A DNA stretch of 64,000 nucleotides from Pedobacter sp. D749 (GCF_019317285.1 NZ_CP079218.1:1302001-1366000); one strand, 5' to 3'. Shown: positions 27,638 through 37,448, counted from the stretch's first letter. Numbers and translations are program-made. Notes: generated by a model from the sequence alone, not told the origin.

Positions 27638-29530
27638 ATGGATGCAGATATTATATTATTCAATGGCAAGGTGCATACCATTGCCAAACATAAACAAGAA
27701 ATAACGGCCCTCGCTATTAAAGATGGGAAATTTATTGCCGTTGGCGGTGATAGCGATATCATGAATTTTTCAGGTTCTTCCACAAGATTGATTGATCTTG
27801 GCAAAAAAAGGGTGGTTCCGGGCATTAACGATTCGCACATTCACTTAATCCGTGGTGGATTGAATTTCAATCTGGAATTGCGATGGGATGGCGTTCCATC
27901 ACTGGCCGATGCCTTGCGGATGCTTAAAGAACAGGTGGATATTACGCCGTCGCCACAATGGGTGCGTGTAGTTGGCGGCTGGTCGGAATTTCAGTTTGCC
28001 GAAAGGAGAATGCCAACGCTGGAAGAAATAAATGCTATTGCGCCCGAAACGCCTGTGTTTATTCTACATCTATATGATCGTGCTTTTATGAACCGTGCCG
28101 CGCTTAAGGCCGTTGGTTATACAAAAGATACGCCTGCGCCTCCAGGTGGAGAAATCCAGAGAGATGCGAATGGAGAACCTACCGGATTGATTATCGCGAG
28201 CCCGAATGCCATGATTTTATATTCCACTCTGGCAAAAGGACCAAAACTCTCTTACGAACATCAGGTAAATTCTACCCGTCATTTTATGACCGAACTGAAC
28301 CGTTTCGGCATTACCAGTGTGATTGATGCCGGGGGAGGTTTTCAAAATTTTCCCGACGATTATAAAGTCGTAAATGAACTGAACGAACAAAAGCAACTTA
28401 CCGTTCGTATTGCCTATAATTTGTTTACCCAAAGGCCAAAACAGGAATTTGAAGACTTTGACAACTGGACCAACACCGTAAAACTTTACCAGGGAGATGA
28501 CATGTACCGCCACAACGGGGCAGGTGAGATGCTGGTTTTTTCGGCAGCAGATTTTGAAGATTTTCTTCAGCCAAGGCCAGATCTTCCGGATAATATGGAG
28601 CCGGAATTGGAACGTGTAGTACGTCTGCTAGTTGAGAAAAGATGGCCTTTCAGACTTCATGCCACATATAATGAAAGTATCAGCCGCTTTTTAAATGTAT
28701 TTGAAAAGGTTAATAAAGATATTCCTTTTGCTGGCCTGCCCTGGATATTCGACCATGCCGAAACCATTGATGAGCGCAACATAGAACGTGTAAAAGCTTT
28801 AGGGGGTGGTATCGCGATTCAGAGTAGGATGGCCTATCAGGGCGAATATTTTACCGAACGTTACGGTACAAAAGCAGCGCTACAAACCCCACCGGTAAAA
28901 AAGATGCTCGAAATGGAAGTTCCTGTAGGCGGCGGTTCTGATGCAACACGGGTAAGCAGTTACAATCCATGGGTTTCAATGTTCTGGTTAACGGCTGGCA
29001 AAACGGTGGGTGGCTTGAAAATCTACAATGAAGATACTATTTTAACTCGTGAAACTGCTTTAGAGCTGTACACCAGGGGCAGTGCCTGGTTTTCTAACGA
29101 GCAGCAAAAGAAAGGCGATATACAAGCGGGCATGCTTGCCGATTTAGCGGTATTAAATCAAGATTACTTCGAGGTTGGCGATGAGCAGATTAAAAGTATC
29201 GAATCTGATTTAACCATTGTTGACGGCAAAATTGTGTATGCCAAAGGCGATTTTTCTTCTTTTTCGCCACCAAAAATTCCGATTCTGCCAGACTGGTCGC
29301 CAACTAAAAACTATAACGGATATTATTCATCAGCAACGCATCAGGGTAATCAACAAGGAAAATCGAAAGGTGCAAAGGGCGCAGATTCAGTTTTAGCGAT
29401 GGTACACTCCTGCGTAGGCAGCTGTAATGTTCACAACCACAATCACGATGCGGTAAGGACCAGTAACCTCCCTGTAAACAATTACACTGCATTTTGGGGC
29501 GCATTGGGCTGCTCGTGTTTTGCTTTTTAA
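27638..29530 (+). CDS. YtcJ-type amidohydrolase with Cys/His-rich C-terminal tail
   Basis: A 630-residue amidohydrolase of the amidohydrolase-3 (YtcJ) type. The beta-barrel metal motif is HIHL (PGINDSHIHLIRGG), further ligand regions are FDHAETID and GGGSDATR, and the C-terminal strands are LADLAVLNQDYFEV. No signal peptide is present. The last 65 residues are unusual: they contain HSCVGSCNVHNHNHD and end GCSCFAF, a stretch rich in Cys and His that looks able to bind a metal or form thiol contacts. The substrate is not known; YtcJ-like enzymes act on amides or imides. DoxX follows after 3 bases. Confidence 0.88.
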   Translation: MDADIILFNGKVHTIAKHKQEITALAIKDGKFIAVGGDSDIMNFSGSSTRLIDLGKKRVVPGINDSHIHLIRGGLNFNLELRWDGVPSLADALRMLKEQVDITPSPQWVRVVGGWSEFQFAERRMPTLEEINAIAPETPVFILHLYDRAFMNRAALKAVGYTKDTPAPPGGEIQRDANGEPTGLIIASPNAMILYSTLAKGPKLSYEHQVNSTRHFMTELNRFGITSVIDAGGGFQNFPDDYKVVNELNEQKQLTVRIAYNLFTQRPKQEFEDFDNWTNTVKLYQGDDMYRHNGAGEMLVFSAADFEDFLQPRPDLPDNMEPELERVVRLLVEKRWPFRLHATYNESISRFLNVFEKVNKDIPFAGLPWIFDHAETIDERNIERVKALGGGIAIQSRMAYQGEYFTERYGTKAALQTPPVKKMLEMEVPVGGGSDATRVSSYNPWVSMFWLTAGKTVGGLKIYNEDTILTRETALELYTRGSAWFSNEQQKKGDIQAGMLADLAVLNQDYFEVGDEQIKSIESDLTIVDGKIVYAKGDFSSFSPPKIPILPDWSPTKNYNGYYSSATHQGNQQGKSKGAKGADSVLAMVHSCVGSCNVHNHNHDAVRTSNLPVNNYTAFWGALGCSCFAF

Positions 29531-29533
29531 ATT

Positions 29534-29968
29534 ATGGAAGATATCATCAAATACCTGTTGTATTCTGATTTGGGTTCAGGCATTAACAATTGGGCTGTAC
29601 TCATTTTCAGGGTATTGCTTATGCTCGAACTCTTCAGGGTGCATGGAATGAAAAAGTTCCGTGTTCAAAATGGAGAAAAAGAGCATGTACCCAATCCTTT
29701 GGGTTTACCGGATAAGTTGAACGGTTTAGTAGCTACGTTTTCTGATACCGTTGTGCCATTTCTGGTTGCCATCGGTTTCGGTACCAGGCTTTTCCTTTTG
29801 CCATCTATAGGAGTAACGGCCATCGGCTACTTTGTAGTGCACAGAAAAGATTCGATAGAGGTGCGGGATGTACCTTACATGTACACATTAGCCATGCTTT
29901 TTTTGTGGTTAACCGGACCCGGCACAATTTCAATAGATCATTATTTATTCAATACATTTTTTAACTAA
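29534..29968 (+). CDS. DoxX-like membrane protein (MhqP-like)
   Basis: A 144-residue membrane protein with four predicted helices (about 18-35, 63-85, 88-104, 117-133). The text VLIFRVLLMLELFRVHGMKK, GLPDKLNGLVATFSDTVVPF and VAIGFGTRLFLLPSI matches the DoxX family. In Bacillus subtilis a DoxX protein (MhqP) is encoded with the ring-cleaving dioxygenase MhqO and induced by quinones; both partners occur in this operon. The role here, quinone or thiol redox handling at the membrane, is inferred. Confidence 0.88.
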   Translation: MEDIIKYLLYSDLGSGINNWAVLIFRVLLMLELFRVHGMKKFRVQNGEKEHVPNPLGLPDKLNGLVATFSDTVVPFLVAIGFGTRLFLLPSIGVTAIGYFVVHRKDSIEVRDVPYMYTLAMLFLWLTGPGTISIDHYLFNTFFN

Positions 29969-29990
29969 AATAAACATCAAATCACAAATT

Positions 29991-30464
29991 ATGGAAGCTA
30001 AAATTGGAATCAGCGCAGAAAACCTTGCTGAGGTTGCACATTCATTAAGTAAAATTCTGGCAGATGAATATGTTTTATACACCAAAACCCGCAAAGCACA
30101 TTGGAATGTTGAAGGACCAGACTTTTACAACAAACACAAATTTTTCGAAGCGCAATACACGCAGTTAGAAGATATCGTGGATGAAGTTGCAGAACGTATC
30201 CGTAAACTCGGTCATTATGCACCCGCGTCGCTTAAACAGTTTCTGGAATTGACACATCTGACAGAAGACGACCGCGGTAAAAATGATGCACCAACCTACA
30301 TCAAAATGTTATTGGCAGATCACGAAAGCATCCTGATCCATTTAAGAGAAAACATTGATAATTACGCAGGTGCGCTTAAAGATGCCGGAACAAGCGATTA
30401 CATTACAGGTTTAATGGAAACACACGAAACCATGGCCTGGATGTTAAGGGCACACCTATCCTAA
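29991..30464 (+). CDS. dps: Dps-family DNA-protecting ferritin
   Basis: 157 residues, the usual Dps size. The ferroxidase-site regions are present: KTRKAHWNVEGPDFYNKHKF (His and Asp ligands) and QLEDIVDEVAERIRKLGHYA (Asp/Glu ligands on the partner subunit). Dps forms 12-mers that oxidise and store iron using H2O2 and so limit hydroxyl radicals. Its presence in the operon points to oxidative stress as part of the inducing condition. It is 22 bases after DoxX and 11 before the YoaK gene. Confidence 0.94.
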   Translation: MEAKIGISAENLAEVAHSLSKILADEYVLYTKTRKAHWNVEGPDFYNKHKFFEAQYTQLEDIVDEVAERIRKLGHYAPASLKQFLELTHLTEDDRGKNDAPTYIKMLLADHESILIHLRENIDNYAGALKDAGTSDYITGLMETHETMAWMLRAHLS

Positions 30465-30475
30465 TCATAAACACA

Positions 30476-31165
30476 ATGGAAGAAAAACAGAGCAATATCT
30501 GGTTTGTAACCCTCATATTAACCGTTATAGCCGGTTATTGTGATACAATAACTTTTGTTGCTGCCGACAAAATTTTCTCTGCACACGTTACGGGAAACTT
30601 TATTGTATTCGCTTATCAAATAATTAAAGGATCTGATGGCGATGCATGGATCAAGCTGCTGACTTTTCCAATATTCATGCTTTCTGTTATGGCCGGAGGC
30701 TGGATATCGGCGAGATTTTCGAACAGGCATTTTTTGCTTTTATGCGAGGGAGTTATTCTTTTGATTGGCAGTGTATTAGCCTATTCATTAGGTTGTATCG
30801 ATAATGGTGAAGTTACCTGGCCCATGTACCTGGTTACCATGATCGTGGTTTTTGCCATGGGGCTGCAAAATGCCTTTGGAAAACTTTTTGCCAAAGAGAC
30901 TTACGGACCTACCACCATGATGACGGGTAATGTTACTCAGTTCGCACTCGATATCAGGTCTTTTTGTAACTCGGGTTTCAAAAATGCCGATTTCCGCGCT
31001 GGAGTAAATAAAGGTTTAATCACTTTGGGTGGCTTTTTAATCGGCTGTATACTTGGTGCCTGGATCGGACAGCTTTTTGGCTTGGTGGGTATCCTGCTGC
31101 CCGGTGTTACCATGTTAATCTGCTATTATGGTACAAAGCCGGATAAAAATGATGCTACACTTTAA
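30476..31165 (+). CDS. YoaK-family (DUF1275) membrane protein
   Basis: A 229-residue protein with about six membrane helices. The N-terminus ([35 protein letters not shown]) and [20 protein letters not shown] with [15 protein letters not shown] are characteristic of YoaK/DUF1275. The family function is unknown. The stop codon is two bases from the start of the histidine kinase gene. Confidence 0.9.
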   Translation: MEEKQSNIWFVTLILTVIAGYCDTITFVAADKIFSAHVTGNFIVFAYQIIKGSDGDAWIKLLTFPIFMLSVMAGGWISARFSNRHFLLLCEGVILLIGSVLAYSLGCIDNGEVTWPMYLVTMIVVFAMGLQNAFGKLFAKETYGPTTMMTGNVTQFALDIRSFCNSGFKNADFRAGVNKGLITLGGFLIGCILGAWIGQLFGLVGILLPGVTMLICYYGTKPDKNDATL

Positions 31166-31167
31166 AC

Positions 31168-33474
31168 ATGCCAATCAAAAATAACATAACTCATTTTTGT
31201 AAGCTGAACTTTCGGTTCTTGTTCATTATTTTCATGCTAATCAGTCCTGTCCTTGCAAAAGGGCAGGGCATTAGGACGAAAGAGGAAGTAGAAGCTGCTG
31301 AAATTAAACTCCGCAGGCTTGGCCAAACCGAAAGTAAAGTCGATTTATGGATCGATTTGGGCACCTATTACCTCAATTTACCAGGCGAATTAAAAGCCGA
31401 CCTTGCCAGGGCGATGCAACTCCGCGAACAGGCTTTTGCATTAGCCAGCAAGATCGAATATCCCAAAGGAATTGCCGGGAGTATGGTACTTAAAGGCAAT
31501 ATCATTCGCGAATCGGGAGATAAGGTTTTAGGAACAAAAATTTTTGAACAGGCAATTGCTTACGCTTCAAAGTTTAACCTGAAAGAGCAATTGGCAGAAG
31601 CATATTCGGCCATGGGTAATCTTTTCGGCAATGAAGGAGCAGAGCTCGACAAGAAAATTGCATATAACGAGAAATCCCTGGTCTTATACCGTCAGGTTGG
31701 AAATAAACTAGAAGAAGCCAATTCGCTCAAAAATCTTGGCGATTATTACAACATCAAAGGGCAGCCAGCCTATGCCATAAAACTAATGGATACTTCACTT
31801 GCCGTTTACAGGTCTGTTGGTTTTAAAGAACTGCAAGGGGTTTACAATAATATGTGTATCACCAATATAAGTCTCGGTAATTTTTCGGAAGCCTTAAAGT
31901 ACGGATTATTGGCCGAGAAAACTGCTGATCAACTGGCCGATACAAGTTTGCAAAGAAGTTCTATAAACAACCATTTGGGTTTAACTTATTATTACCTGCG
32001 GAACGACCAGAAAGCGTTGGATTATTGGTTAAGGGCAAAAAACATCGCTGAGCGTTACAAAGACGCGGGTTATATGCAGACCATTATTGCCAATGTAGCC
32101 ACCATTTATGTTCGCATGAAAAGGTTTGAAGAGGGGATAGCTGAGTTGAAAGAACTGATTAAAAAATATCCGCCAACTGATACCCAGATGAAATTACGCA
32201 TTCCATACATTTTATTTAACACTTACTATGATATTCAGCAATATGGAAAGGCCGAGCCTTATTTCAAAACTTTAATCAAATTCCACCATGATTTGCCAAA
32301 AGATGATCCGAATCAAATCTATCTATACCGGAGTATCATCAGGAAACTGATTCACGAGAAACAGTTTGTAGCTGCCGATGGCTATTTAAAAGAACATGAA
32401 AAACAAAGTTTGCAGCAGAAAAACTTATTGGCCCTTTCGCAGTTGCACCGGCTTTGGTTTGATGTGGATTCGGCACTGAATAAGCCCTGGTCGGCAGTGG
32501 CGCACTATAAAACCTATAAAAGATTAACTGATTCTATCTGGAACAACGACAAGAACAAACAGATCTCGGGTCTGGAAATCGAATTTCAGACCGAAAAAAA
32601 AGATAAAGACATTGCATTGCTCAGCCAGAAAAACCAATTACAAAAAGTTACGATCGAAAATGAGGGCAGGTTGAGGTATATATTTATCGGAGGACTTTTT
32701 ATCGCCCTTATGTTTGTGGGTTTGATTTATAACCGTTATCGAATAAAAAGACGCAGCAATCTTGTTTTAGAGCAAAAGCAGAACGAAATCAATGCGCAGA
32801 ACGAACTGCTCAGGAAAATACTCAACGAGAAAGAATGGCTTTTGCGCGAAATCCATCACCGGGTTAAAAACAATCTCCAGATTGTTATCAGCCTGCTTAA
32901 TACCCAATCGGCTTACCTGGATAATGAAGATGCTTTAGTGGCCATCAGAAATAGCCAGAACCGCATGCATGCCATGTCGCTCATCCATCAGAAACTTTAC
33001 CAATCTGATAATTTGGCGGAAATTGACATGAAATGGTACATCAAAGAACTGGTCGATTACATGATCGAATGTTTTGATACCGATAAGAAAATCCAGTTCA
33101 TCCTGGAAACAGAGGCGATTAAACTGGATGTTGCACAGGCTGTTCCCCTTGGCTTGATCCTGAACGAGGCCATTAGTAATGTGATTAAATATGCTTTTCC
33201 AGTTGATGAAAAAGGTAAGGTCCATATTTCCTTCCTGGTTATCGAAGACGAGATCTGCGAACTTAAAGTTGCAGATACCGGGATTGGTTTGCCGGAAGGC
33301 TTTGTTCCTGAAAATACAGAATCACTCGGAATGAGCCTGATGACCGGCCTCACTGAACAGCTAAACGGCGAGATAAAAATGTGGAATGATAATGGTCTCG
33401 TGCTCGATGTCATCTTTAAACGTCACAACGAATTAATTACAGAAAACTCAGAATTATTAATAAATAAAAATTAA
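31168..33474 (+). CDS. TPR-containing HisKA_2-type sensor histidine kinase, encoded within the operon
   Basis: 768 residues with the same plan as the kinase at 20379-22721. A signal-anchor or signal peptide ([20 protein letters not shown]) is followed by an extracytoplasmic TPR domain (about 40-480), one TM helix (about 505-525), a coiled coil, then the HisKA_2 block [20 protein letters not shown] and the ATPase domain ([33 protein letters not shown]). No response-regulator gene is adjacent. The gaps are 2 bases upstream and 5 downstream, so it is expressed with the stress genes, possibly as positive feedback onto the receiver/sigma-54 activators encoded divergently. Confidence 0.93.
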   Translation: MPIKNNITHFCKLNFRFLFIIFMLISPVLAKGQGIRTKEEVEAAEIKLRRLGQTESKVDLWIDLGTYYLNLPGELKADLARAMQLREQAFALASKIEYPKGIAGSMVLKGNIIRESGDKVLGTKIFEQAIAYASKFNLKEQLAEAYSAMGNLFGNEGAELDKKIAYNEKSLVLYRQVGNKLEEANSLKNLGDYYNIKGQPAYAIKLMDTSLAVYRSVGFKELQGVYNNMCITNISLGNFSEALKYGLLAEKTADQLADTSLQRSSINNHLGLTYYYLRNDQKALDYWLRAKNIAERYKDAGYMQTIIANVATIYVRMKRFEEGIAELKELIKKYPPTDTQMKLRIPYILFNTYYDIQQYGKAEPYFKTLIKFHHDLPKDDPNQIYLYRSIIRKLIHEKQFVAADGYLKEHEKQSLQQKNLLALSQLHRLWFDVDSALNKPWSAVAHYKTYKRLTDSIWNNDKNKQISGLEIEFQTEKKDKDIALLSQKNQLQKVTIENEGRLRYIFIGGLFIALMFVGLIYNRYRIKRRSNLVLEQKQNEINAQNELLRKILNEKEWLLREIHHRVKNNLQIVISLLNTQSAYLDNEDALVAIRNSQNRMHAMSLIHQKLYQSDNLAEIDMKWYIKELVDYMIECFDTDKKIQFILETEAIKLDVAQAVPLGLILNEAISNVIKYAFPVDEKGKVHISFLVIEDEICELKVADTGIGLPEGFVPENTESLGMSLMTGLTEQLNGEIKMWNDNGLVLDVIFKRHNELITENSELLINKN

Positions 33475-33479
33475 ACGAT

Positions 33480-34415
33480 ATGAATAACAACATTTTAGGT
33501 TTGCATCACATTACGGCGATAGCCGGCAGTGCACAGCAAAATTTCGATTTTTATACCAAAACACTAGGCTTAAGGTTGGTGAAAAAGACGGTTAATTTTG
33601 ATGACCCGGGTACTTACCACCTTTATTATGGCGATGAAACCGGATCGGCGGGAACGATCCTAACCTTTTTTCCATGGGATGGAATTGGACAGGGAACTGA
33701 AGGGGTGGGTATGGCAACAGAAATTGGCTACTCAGTACCTGCGGGAAGTCATCAATTCTGGTTAGAAAGATTTGGGGCGGCAAACGTTAAAACAAAAGAA
33801 ATTACGGAGCGTTTCGGCGAGCAGGTGCTGGCTTTTAAAGATCCGGATGGTTTATCACTAAGTTTGATAGTACCTAAAACAGCAGATATAAGGACGCCCT
33901 GGGAAACTGCTGAGGTTAAAAAAGATACCGCGACTAAAGGTTTTCACAGTACCACTTTAACTTTGCAAAGTATCGATGAAACGGCAAAAATACTCACCGA
34001 TTTGTTTGGCTACCGTTTATTGGCTCAGGAAGAAAACCGATATCGCTTTATTACCGATACCGTAGCAAATGCGGCCATTGTTGATCTGTTGGAAGTGCCA
34101 GCTGGACACAGGGGAAGAAATGCTGCCGGTACAAACCATCATGTTGCGTTCCGTGTTAAAAATGAGGATATTCAAATGGAATTAAGGGAGCAGATTCTGA
34201 GTAAAAATTTACAGATTACCCCAAAAATTGACCGGGATTATTTTTATTCCTTATATTTTCGTGAACCAGGAGGCGTGCTTTTCGAAATTGCGACCGAAAA
34301 CCCTGGTTTTACTGTTGATGAGCCTTTAAATGAATTGGGTACACATTTAATGTTGCCGGGCCAACACGAACATTTACGCGGTGATTTAGAAAAAGTACTT
34401 CCAAAACTAACTTAG
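33480..34415 (+). CDS. Ring-cleaving dioxygenase of the VOC superfamily (MhqO/MhqA-like)
   Basis: 311 residues containing two glyoxalase/VOC modules (about 1-145 and 150-300). Metal-ligand regions: LGLHHITAIAGSAQQNFDFY (first His), TNHHVAFRVKNEDIQ, and REPGGVLFEIATENPGF (Glu). The text GLRLVKKTVNFDDPGTYHLY is typical of the MhqO/YkcA group, which opens catechol or hydroquinone rings in the response to quinone compounds. It is the strongest pointer to an electrophile/quinone detoxification role for the operon. Confidence 0.93.
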   Translation: MNNNILGLHHITAIAGSAQQNFDFYTKTLGLRLVKKTVNFDDPGTYHLYYGDETGSAGTILTFFPWDGIGQGTEGVGMATEIGYSVPAGSHQFWLERFGAANVKTKEITERFGEQVLAFKDPDGLSLSLIVPKTADIRTPWETAEVKKDTATKGFHSTTLTLQSIDETAKILTDLFGYRLLAQEENRYRFITDTVANAAIVDLLEVPAGHRGRNAAGTNHHVAFRVKNEDIQMELREQILSKNLQITPKIDRDYFYSLYFREPGGVLFEIATENPGFTVDEPLNELGTHLMLPGQHEHLRGDLEKVLPKLT

Positions 34416-34420
34416 AAAAT

Positions 34421-34726
34421 ATGGCACAAGTAAAATTAAACATTCAGGAGGGCGAACCAAGTTCGTTCGATATTTATGATGAAGACGGAAAAGCTGGCGA
34501 AATGATTTTCGACATCAAGGATAACGATTTAACCGTTTACCACACCGAAGTAGACACGGCAAAAGAAGGAAAAGGTTATGCGAAAATGTTGCTTGATGCG
34601 ATGGTTGCCTATGTTCGCGACAACAAATTGATGGTCATCCCGATGTGCCCATACGTGCACATCCAGTTTAAGCGGCACGAAGATTTATACCGGGATATCT
34701 GGAACAAAGTAAATGAAGAAGAATAG
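34421..34726 (+). CDS. YjdJ-type GNAT-like N-acetyltransferase
   Basis: A 101-residue small acetyltransferase-like protein of the Gcn5-related 'NATD1/YjdJ' type: LTVYHTEVDTAKEGKGYAKM (acetyl-CoA loop, GKGYA), LLDAMVAYVRDNKLMVIPMC, PYVHIQFKRH. It is soluble. The function of these mini-GNATs is largely unknown. It sits between the dioxygenase and the MhqD-like hydrolase, 5 bases after the former. Confidence 0.88.
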   Translation: MAQVKLNIQEGEPSSFDIYDEDGKAGEMIFDIKDNDLTVYHTEVDTAKEGKGYAKMLLDAMVAYVRDNKLMVIPMCPYVHIQFKRHEDLYRDIWNKVNEEE

Positions 34727-34730
34727 CGAA

Positions 34731-35345
34731 ATGAAAGAAATTATAAAAGCAGGAAAAAGCTTTGATCAAGCCGAAAAAGTGCTGATCATGATCCATGGTC
34801 GTGGCGGAACGGCGCAGGACATTTTATCAATGGCAGAATACCTTAACGTTTCAAATTTTGCATTGGTAGCCCCTCAAGCTGAAAAAAATACATGGTATCC
34901 ACAGTCGTTTCTGGCTCCTCGGGCAGCCAATGAGCCTTCCTTATCGACTGCTTTAAATGCCATAAAAGAAACTGTGCTTGGTTTGGAAAAAGAAGGTTTT
35001 TCAAAAGAACAGATCTACTTTTTGGGTTTTTCGCAGGGTGCCTGCTTAACGCTCGATTATGTGGCTGGCAATGCAGCGCGTTATGGTGGCGTGGTGGCTT
35101 TTACCGGTGGCCTTATCGGCGAAAAGGTCGACCATCGCAATTATCATGGCGATTTTGACGGTACGCCGATATTTATTGGGAGCAGTGATCCCGATATGCA
35201 TGTTCCCGTATCCAGGGTAAAGGAATCGACTGTTTTACTTGAAGAAATGGGCGCACAGGTTACTGAGATTATTTACGAAAATATGGGGCATACCATCAGC
35301 CAGGCAGAAATTACACAGGTGAATAAATTGATTTTTAAGGATTGA
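34731..35345 (+). CDS. MhqD-like carboxylesterase/phospholipase (alpha/beta hydrolase)
   Basis: About 204 residues from the ATG at 34731; an ATG at 34713 overlaps the preceding stop and adds six residues. The family blocks are complete: MIHGRGGTAQDILSMAEYL, FLGFSQGACLTLDYVA (nucleophile Ser in GFSQGA), GSSDPDMHVPVSR (Asp) and YENMGHTISQAEI (His). In Bacillus, MhqD is induced with the ring-cleaving dioxygenases by hydroquinones. Here both lie in one operon, separated only by a small GNAT gene. It is probably cytoplasmic. Confidence 0.91.
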   Translation: MKEIIKAGKSFDQAEKVLIMIHGRGGTAQDILSMAEYLNVSNFALVAPQAEKNTWYPQSFLAPRAANEPSLSTALNAIKETVLGLEKEGFSKEQIYFLGFSQGACLTLDYVAGNAARYGGVVAFTGGLIGEKVDHRNYHGDFDGTPIFIGSSDPDMHVPVSRVKESTVLLEEMGAQVTEIIYENMGHTISQAEITQVNKLIFKD

Positions 35346-35353
35346 AAAGCATA

Positions 35354-35980
35354 ATGGAAAAGGAAACGGGTAGAATTGAAGCTTTTAGTGATGGCGTTTT
35401 TGCAATTGCTGTTACGCTCCTGGTACTCGATCTTCACGTTCCCGAACTGGAGGATGGCAATACACCCGCATACTTATTTGAAGCACTAAAAATGCAGTGG
35501 CCGGGTTATATTGCCTTTATCATCTCATTTTTCAGTATTTTCATCATCTGGGTAAATCACCATAAAGTTTTTAAACAGATATACAAACGAAACACAGGGC
35601 TAATGTTTGCCAACGGGCTCATTTTATTCCTGGTTTCGCTTGTTTCTTTTCCCAGCGCTTTATTGGCCAGGTTTTTTTTAACAGATTCCAAGCAGCTTTC
35701 AGTGACCATTTACACCGGTTTATTTGTTTTAATTAACCTGGCTTTTAACCTGCTGTGGCAACAGGCTACCTCAGATAAAAAATTATTGCGCCCCGGAATC
35801 AGTGATGCCGCTGTCAAGCAACTCCGAAACAACTACCTTTATGGTTTTCCAACTTATTTAGCCGCTTTTATGGTGTCGTTCTATTATCCGGATTTAGCCT
35901 TAAGCATTTGTATTCTACTTTGGATATTCTGGGCAGCATCATCAAAGAAAATTGACTTTTCCGAAACGCCAGCTTTGTAA
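35354..35980 (+). CDS. TMEM175-family potassium channel-like protein (DUF1211)
   Basis: About 208 residues from the ATG at 35354; a TTG at 35342 is a weaker alternative. TM1 carries the signature RIEAFSDGVFAIAVTLLVLD (FSD motif), with about six membrane helices in total. The FSDG helix lines the pore in bacterial TMEM175 channels, which are K+-selective leak channels. In an electrophile response, potassium flux could help adjust cytoplasmic pH, as known for glutathione-gated Kef systems; that link is my inference. Confidence 0.9.
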   Translation: MEKETGRIEAFSDGVFAIAVTLLVLDLHVPELEDGNTPAYLFEALKMQWPGYIAFIISFFSIFIIWVNHHKVFKQIYKRNTGLMFANGLILFLVSLVSFPSALLARFFLTDSKQLSVTIYTGLFVLINLAFNLLWQQATSDKKLLRPGISDAAVKQLRNNYLYGFPTYLAAFMVSFYYPDLALSICILLWIFWAASSKKIDFSETPAL

Positions 35981-36005
35981 TTAAAAGAATTTAAATTCAT
36001 AAAAC

Positions 36006-36953
36006 ATGTCAAAATATAAAATTGCAATACTTGATGATTATCAGGATGTAGCGAAATCATTTGTTGATTGGACTGTACTTGCCGAATATGCCGATATTAA
36101 AGTATTTACCGATCATCTTCATGGAGCGGATGAAATTGTAGAACGTTTGAAACACTTTGAAATCATTTGCGTGATGCGCGAGCGTACTCCTTTAACGGCT
36201 GCTTTACTGATGCAACTGCCTGAGCTAAAACTGATCGTTTCTACAGGTGCCAGAAATCGGTCTATTGATGTTGCTGCTGCTGAAAAATTACAAATAGAAG
36301 TACACAATACCGGCTATTTAGGTCATGGCGCTTTAGAGCTTACCTGGGCTTTATTGATGGCCATAGCGAAACACATTCCGCAAGAAAATGCCAATCTGCG
36401 TGCTGGTGGTTGGCAGCATTTGGTGGGTAACGATTTAAAAGGGAAGACCTTGGGCATATTGGGACTTGGGAATTTGGGTGCGCAGGTTGCGGCAGTAGCA
36501 AAAGTTTTCGATATGGATGTCATTGCCTGGAGTGAAAACTTAACACCCGAAAAAGCGGTAGCTGGCGGCGCCAGATATGTAGACAAAAAAACTTTATTTC
36601 AGGAATCTGATTATTTAACGGTTCATATGGTGTTGAGCGATAGGAGTAAAGGTATTGTGGGTGCCGAAGACCTGGCACTAATGAAGCCAACCGCCTACCT
36701 GATCAATACCTCAAGGGGACCATTGGTTGATGAAAAAGCACTGATCAAAAGCCTGGAAGAAAATAAGATCGCCGGCGCGGCTTTAGATGTTTTTGATAAA
36801 GAGCCGCTTGATGATAATCACCCTTTTAGAAAGCTGAACAACGTATTGGCTACGCCACATATTGGCTACGTTACACAGGATACCTACAATCTTTTTTTTA
36901 ACGATATTGTTAAGGCTTTAATGGACTGGCTGCCAAAACATCTAAAAAATTAA
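36006..36953 (+). CDS. D-2-hydroxyacid dehydrogenase (NAD-dependent)
   Basis: A 315-residue enzyme with the typical split substrate-binding and NAD-binding domains. Dinucleotide motif: KTLGILGLGNLGAQVAAVAK. Catalytic residues lie in INTSRGPLVDEKALIKSLEE (Arg), ALDVFDKEPLDDNHPF (Glu) and ATPHIGYVTQDTY (His). The subgroup resembles phosphoglycerate-dehydrogenase-like proteins of unknown substrate. It is the last gene of the operon; no clear terminator follows, but repeat DNA begins soon after the stop. Confidence 0.93.
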   Translation: MSKYKIAILDDYQDVAKSFVDWTVLAEYADIKVFTDHLHGADEIVERLKHFEIICVMRERTPLTAALLMQLPELKLIVSTGARNRSIDVAAAEKLQIEVHNTGYLGHGALELTWALLMAIAKHIPQENANLRAGGWQHLVGNDLKGKTLGILGLGNLGAQVAAVAKVFDMDVIAWSENLTPEKAVAGGARYVDKKTLFQESDYLTVHMVLSDRSKGIVGAEDLALMKPTAYLINTSRGPLVDEKALIKSLEENKIAGAALDVFDKEPLDDNHPFRKLNNVLATPHIGYVTQDTYNLFFNDIVKALMDWLPKHLKN

Positions 36954-37137
36954 TTTCCAGGAGGTTGTATCATAAATATAGATTTGTCATCCTGAGGAGT
37001 AATTATTTCATAGAATCAATATAAAAGACAGATTAGGCTGCGTGAGATCCTCATTCCCGACTCGATTGGGAACCACGGATTTCTCATGAAAACATTTGAA
37101 ACAAGGGGAACTTATGAATAATCGTAATGCAAGCGCT

Positions 37138-37167
37138 TTAAGATTCCCGCATGCGCGGGAATGACGA
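37138..37167 (-). repeat. Dispersed palindromic repeat family A, copy 2 (inverted)
   Basis: TTCCCGC-atgc-GCGGGAA core; on the minus strand it reads GTCATTCCCGCGCATGCGGG followed by AATCTTAA, matching 24683-24716. Confidence 0.65.
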
Positions 37168-37193
37168 CCGTACTAATGGATTCTGTGTATGGT

Positions 37194-37242
37194 AGCCTGT
37201 CGAAGGACCTGTTTAATACTCTTTAAGCTGTTTCGACAGGCT
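37194..37242. repeat. 11-bp inverted repeat
   Basis: AGCCTGTCGAA (37194-37204) and TTCGACAGGCT (37232-37242) are perfect complements with a 27-base loop. It could act as a terminator for the upstream operon, although no T-run follows. Confidence 0.55.
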
Positions 37243-37406
37243 CAACATGACAGCATCTGAGTTGAAATACATTTACGGATTTCTATAGAAATATCCTCAT
37301 CGCGAATTGGCAGAGAAAGCCGTCTCGCAATGAGGGTTGTTCGAGGGTAGATATCAAAGATCTGCATATTGAGGTTACCCGTTCTGTAATCACAAAAGCT
37401 CTCTCT

Positions 37407-37448
37407 ACGATATTTCGTATCTAAAATCGCTTTTTAGCGAAATATCGT
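37407..37448. repeat. Extended hairpin upstream of the fourth sigma-54 activator
   Basis: ACGATATTTCG / CGAAATATCGT (11 bp, perfect), continued inside by CTAAAA / TTTTAG (6 bp) around TCGCT. It could be an attenuator, an operator pair or a repeat element. Confidence 0.55.
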
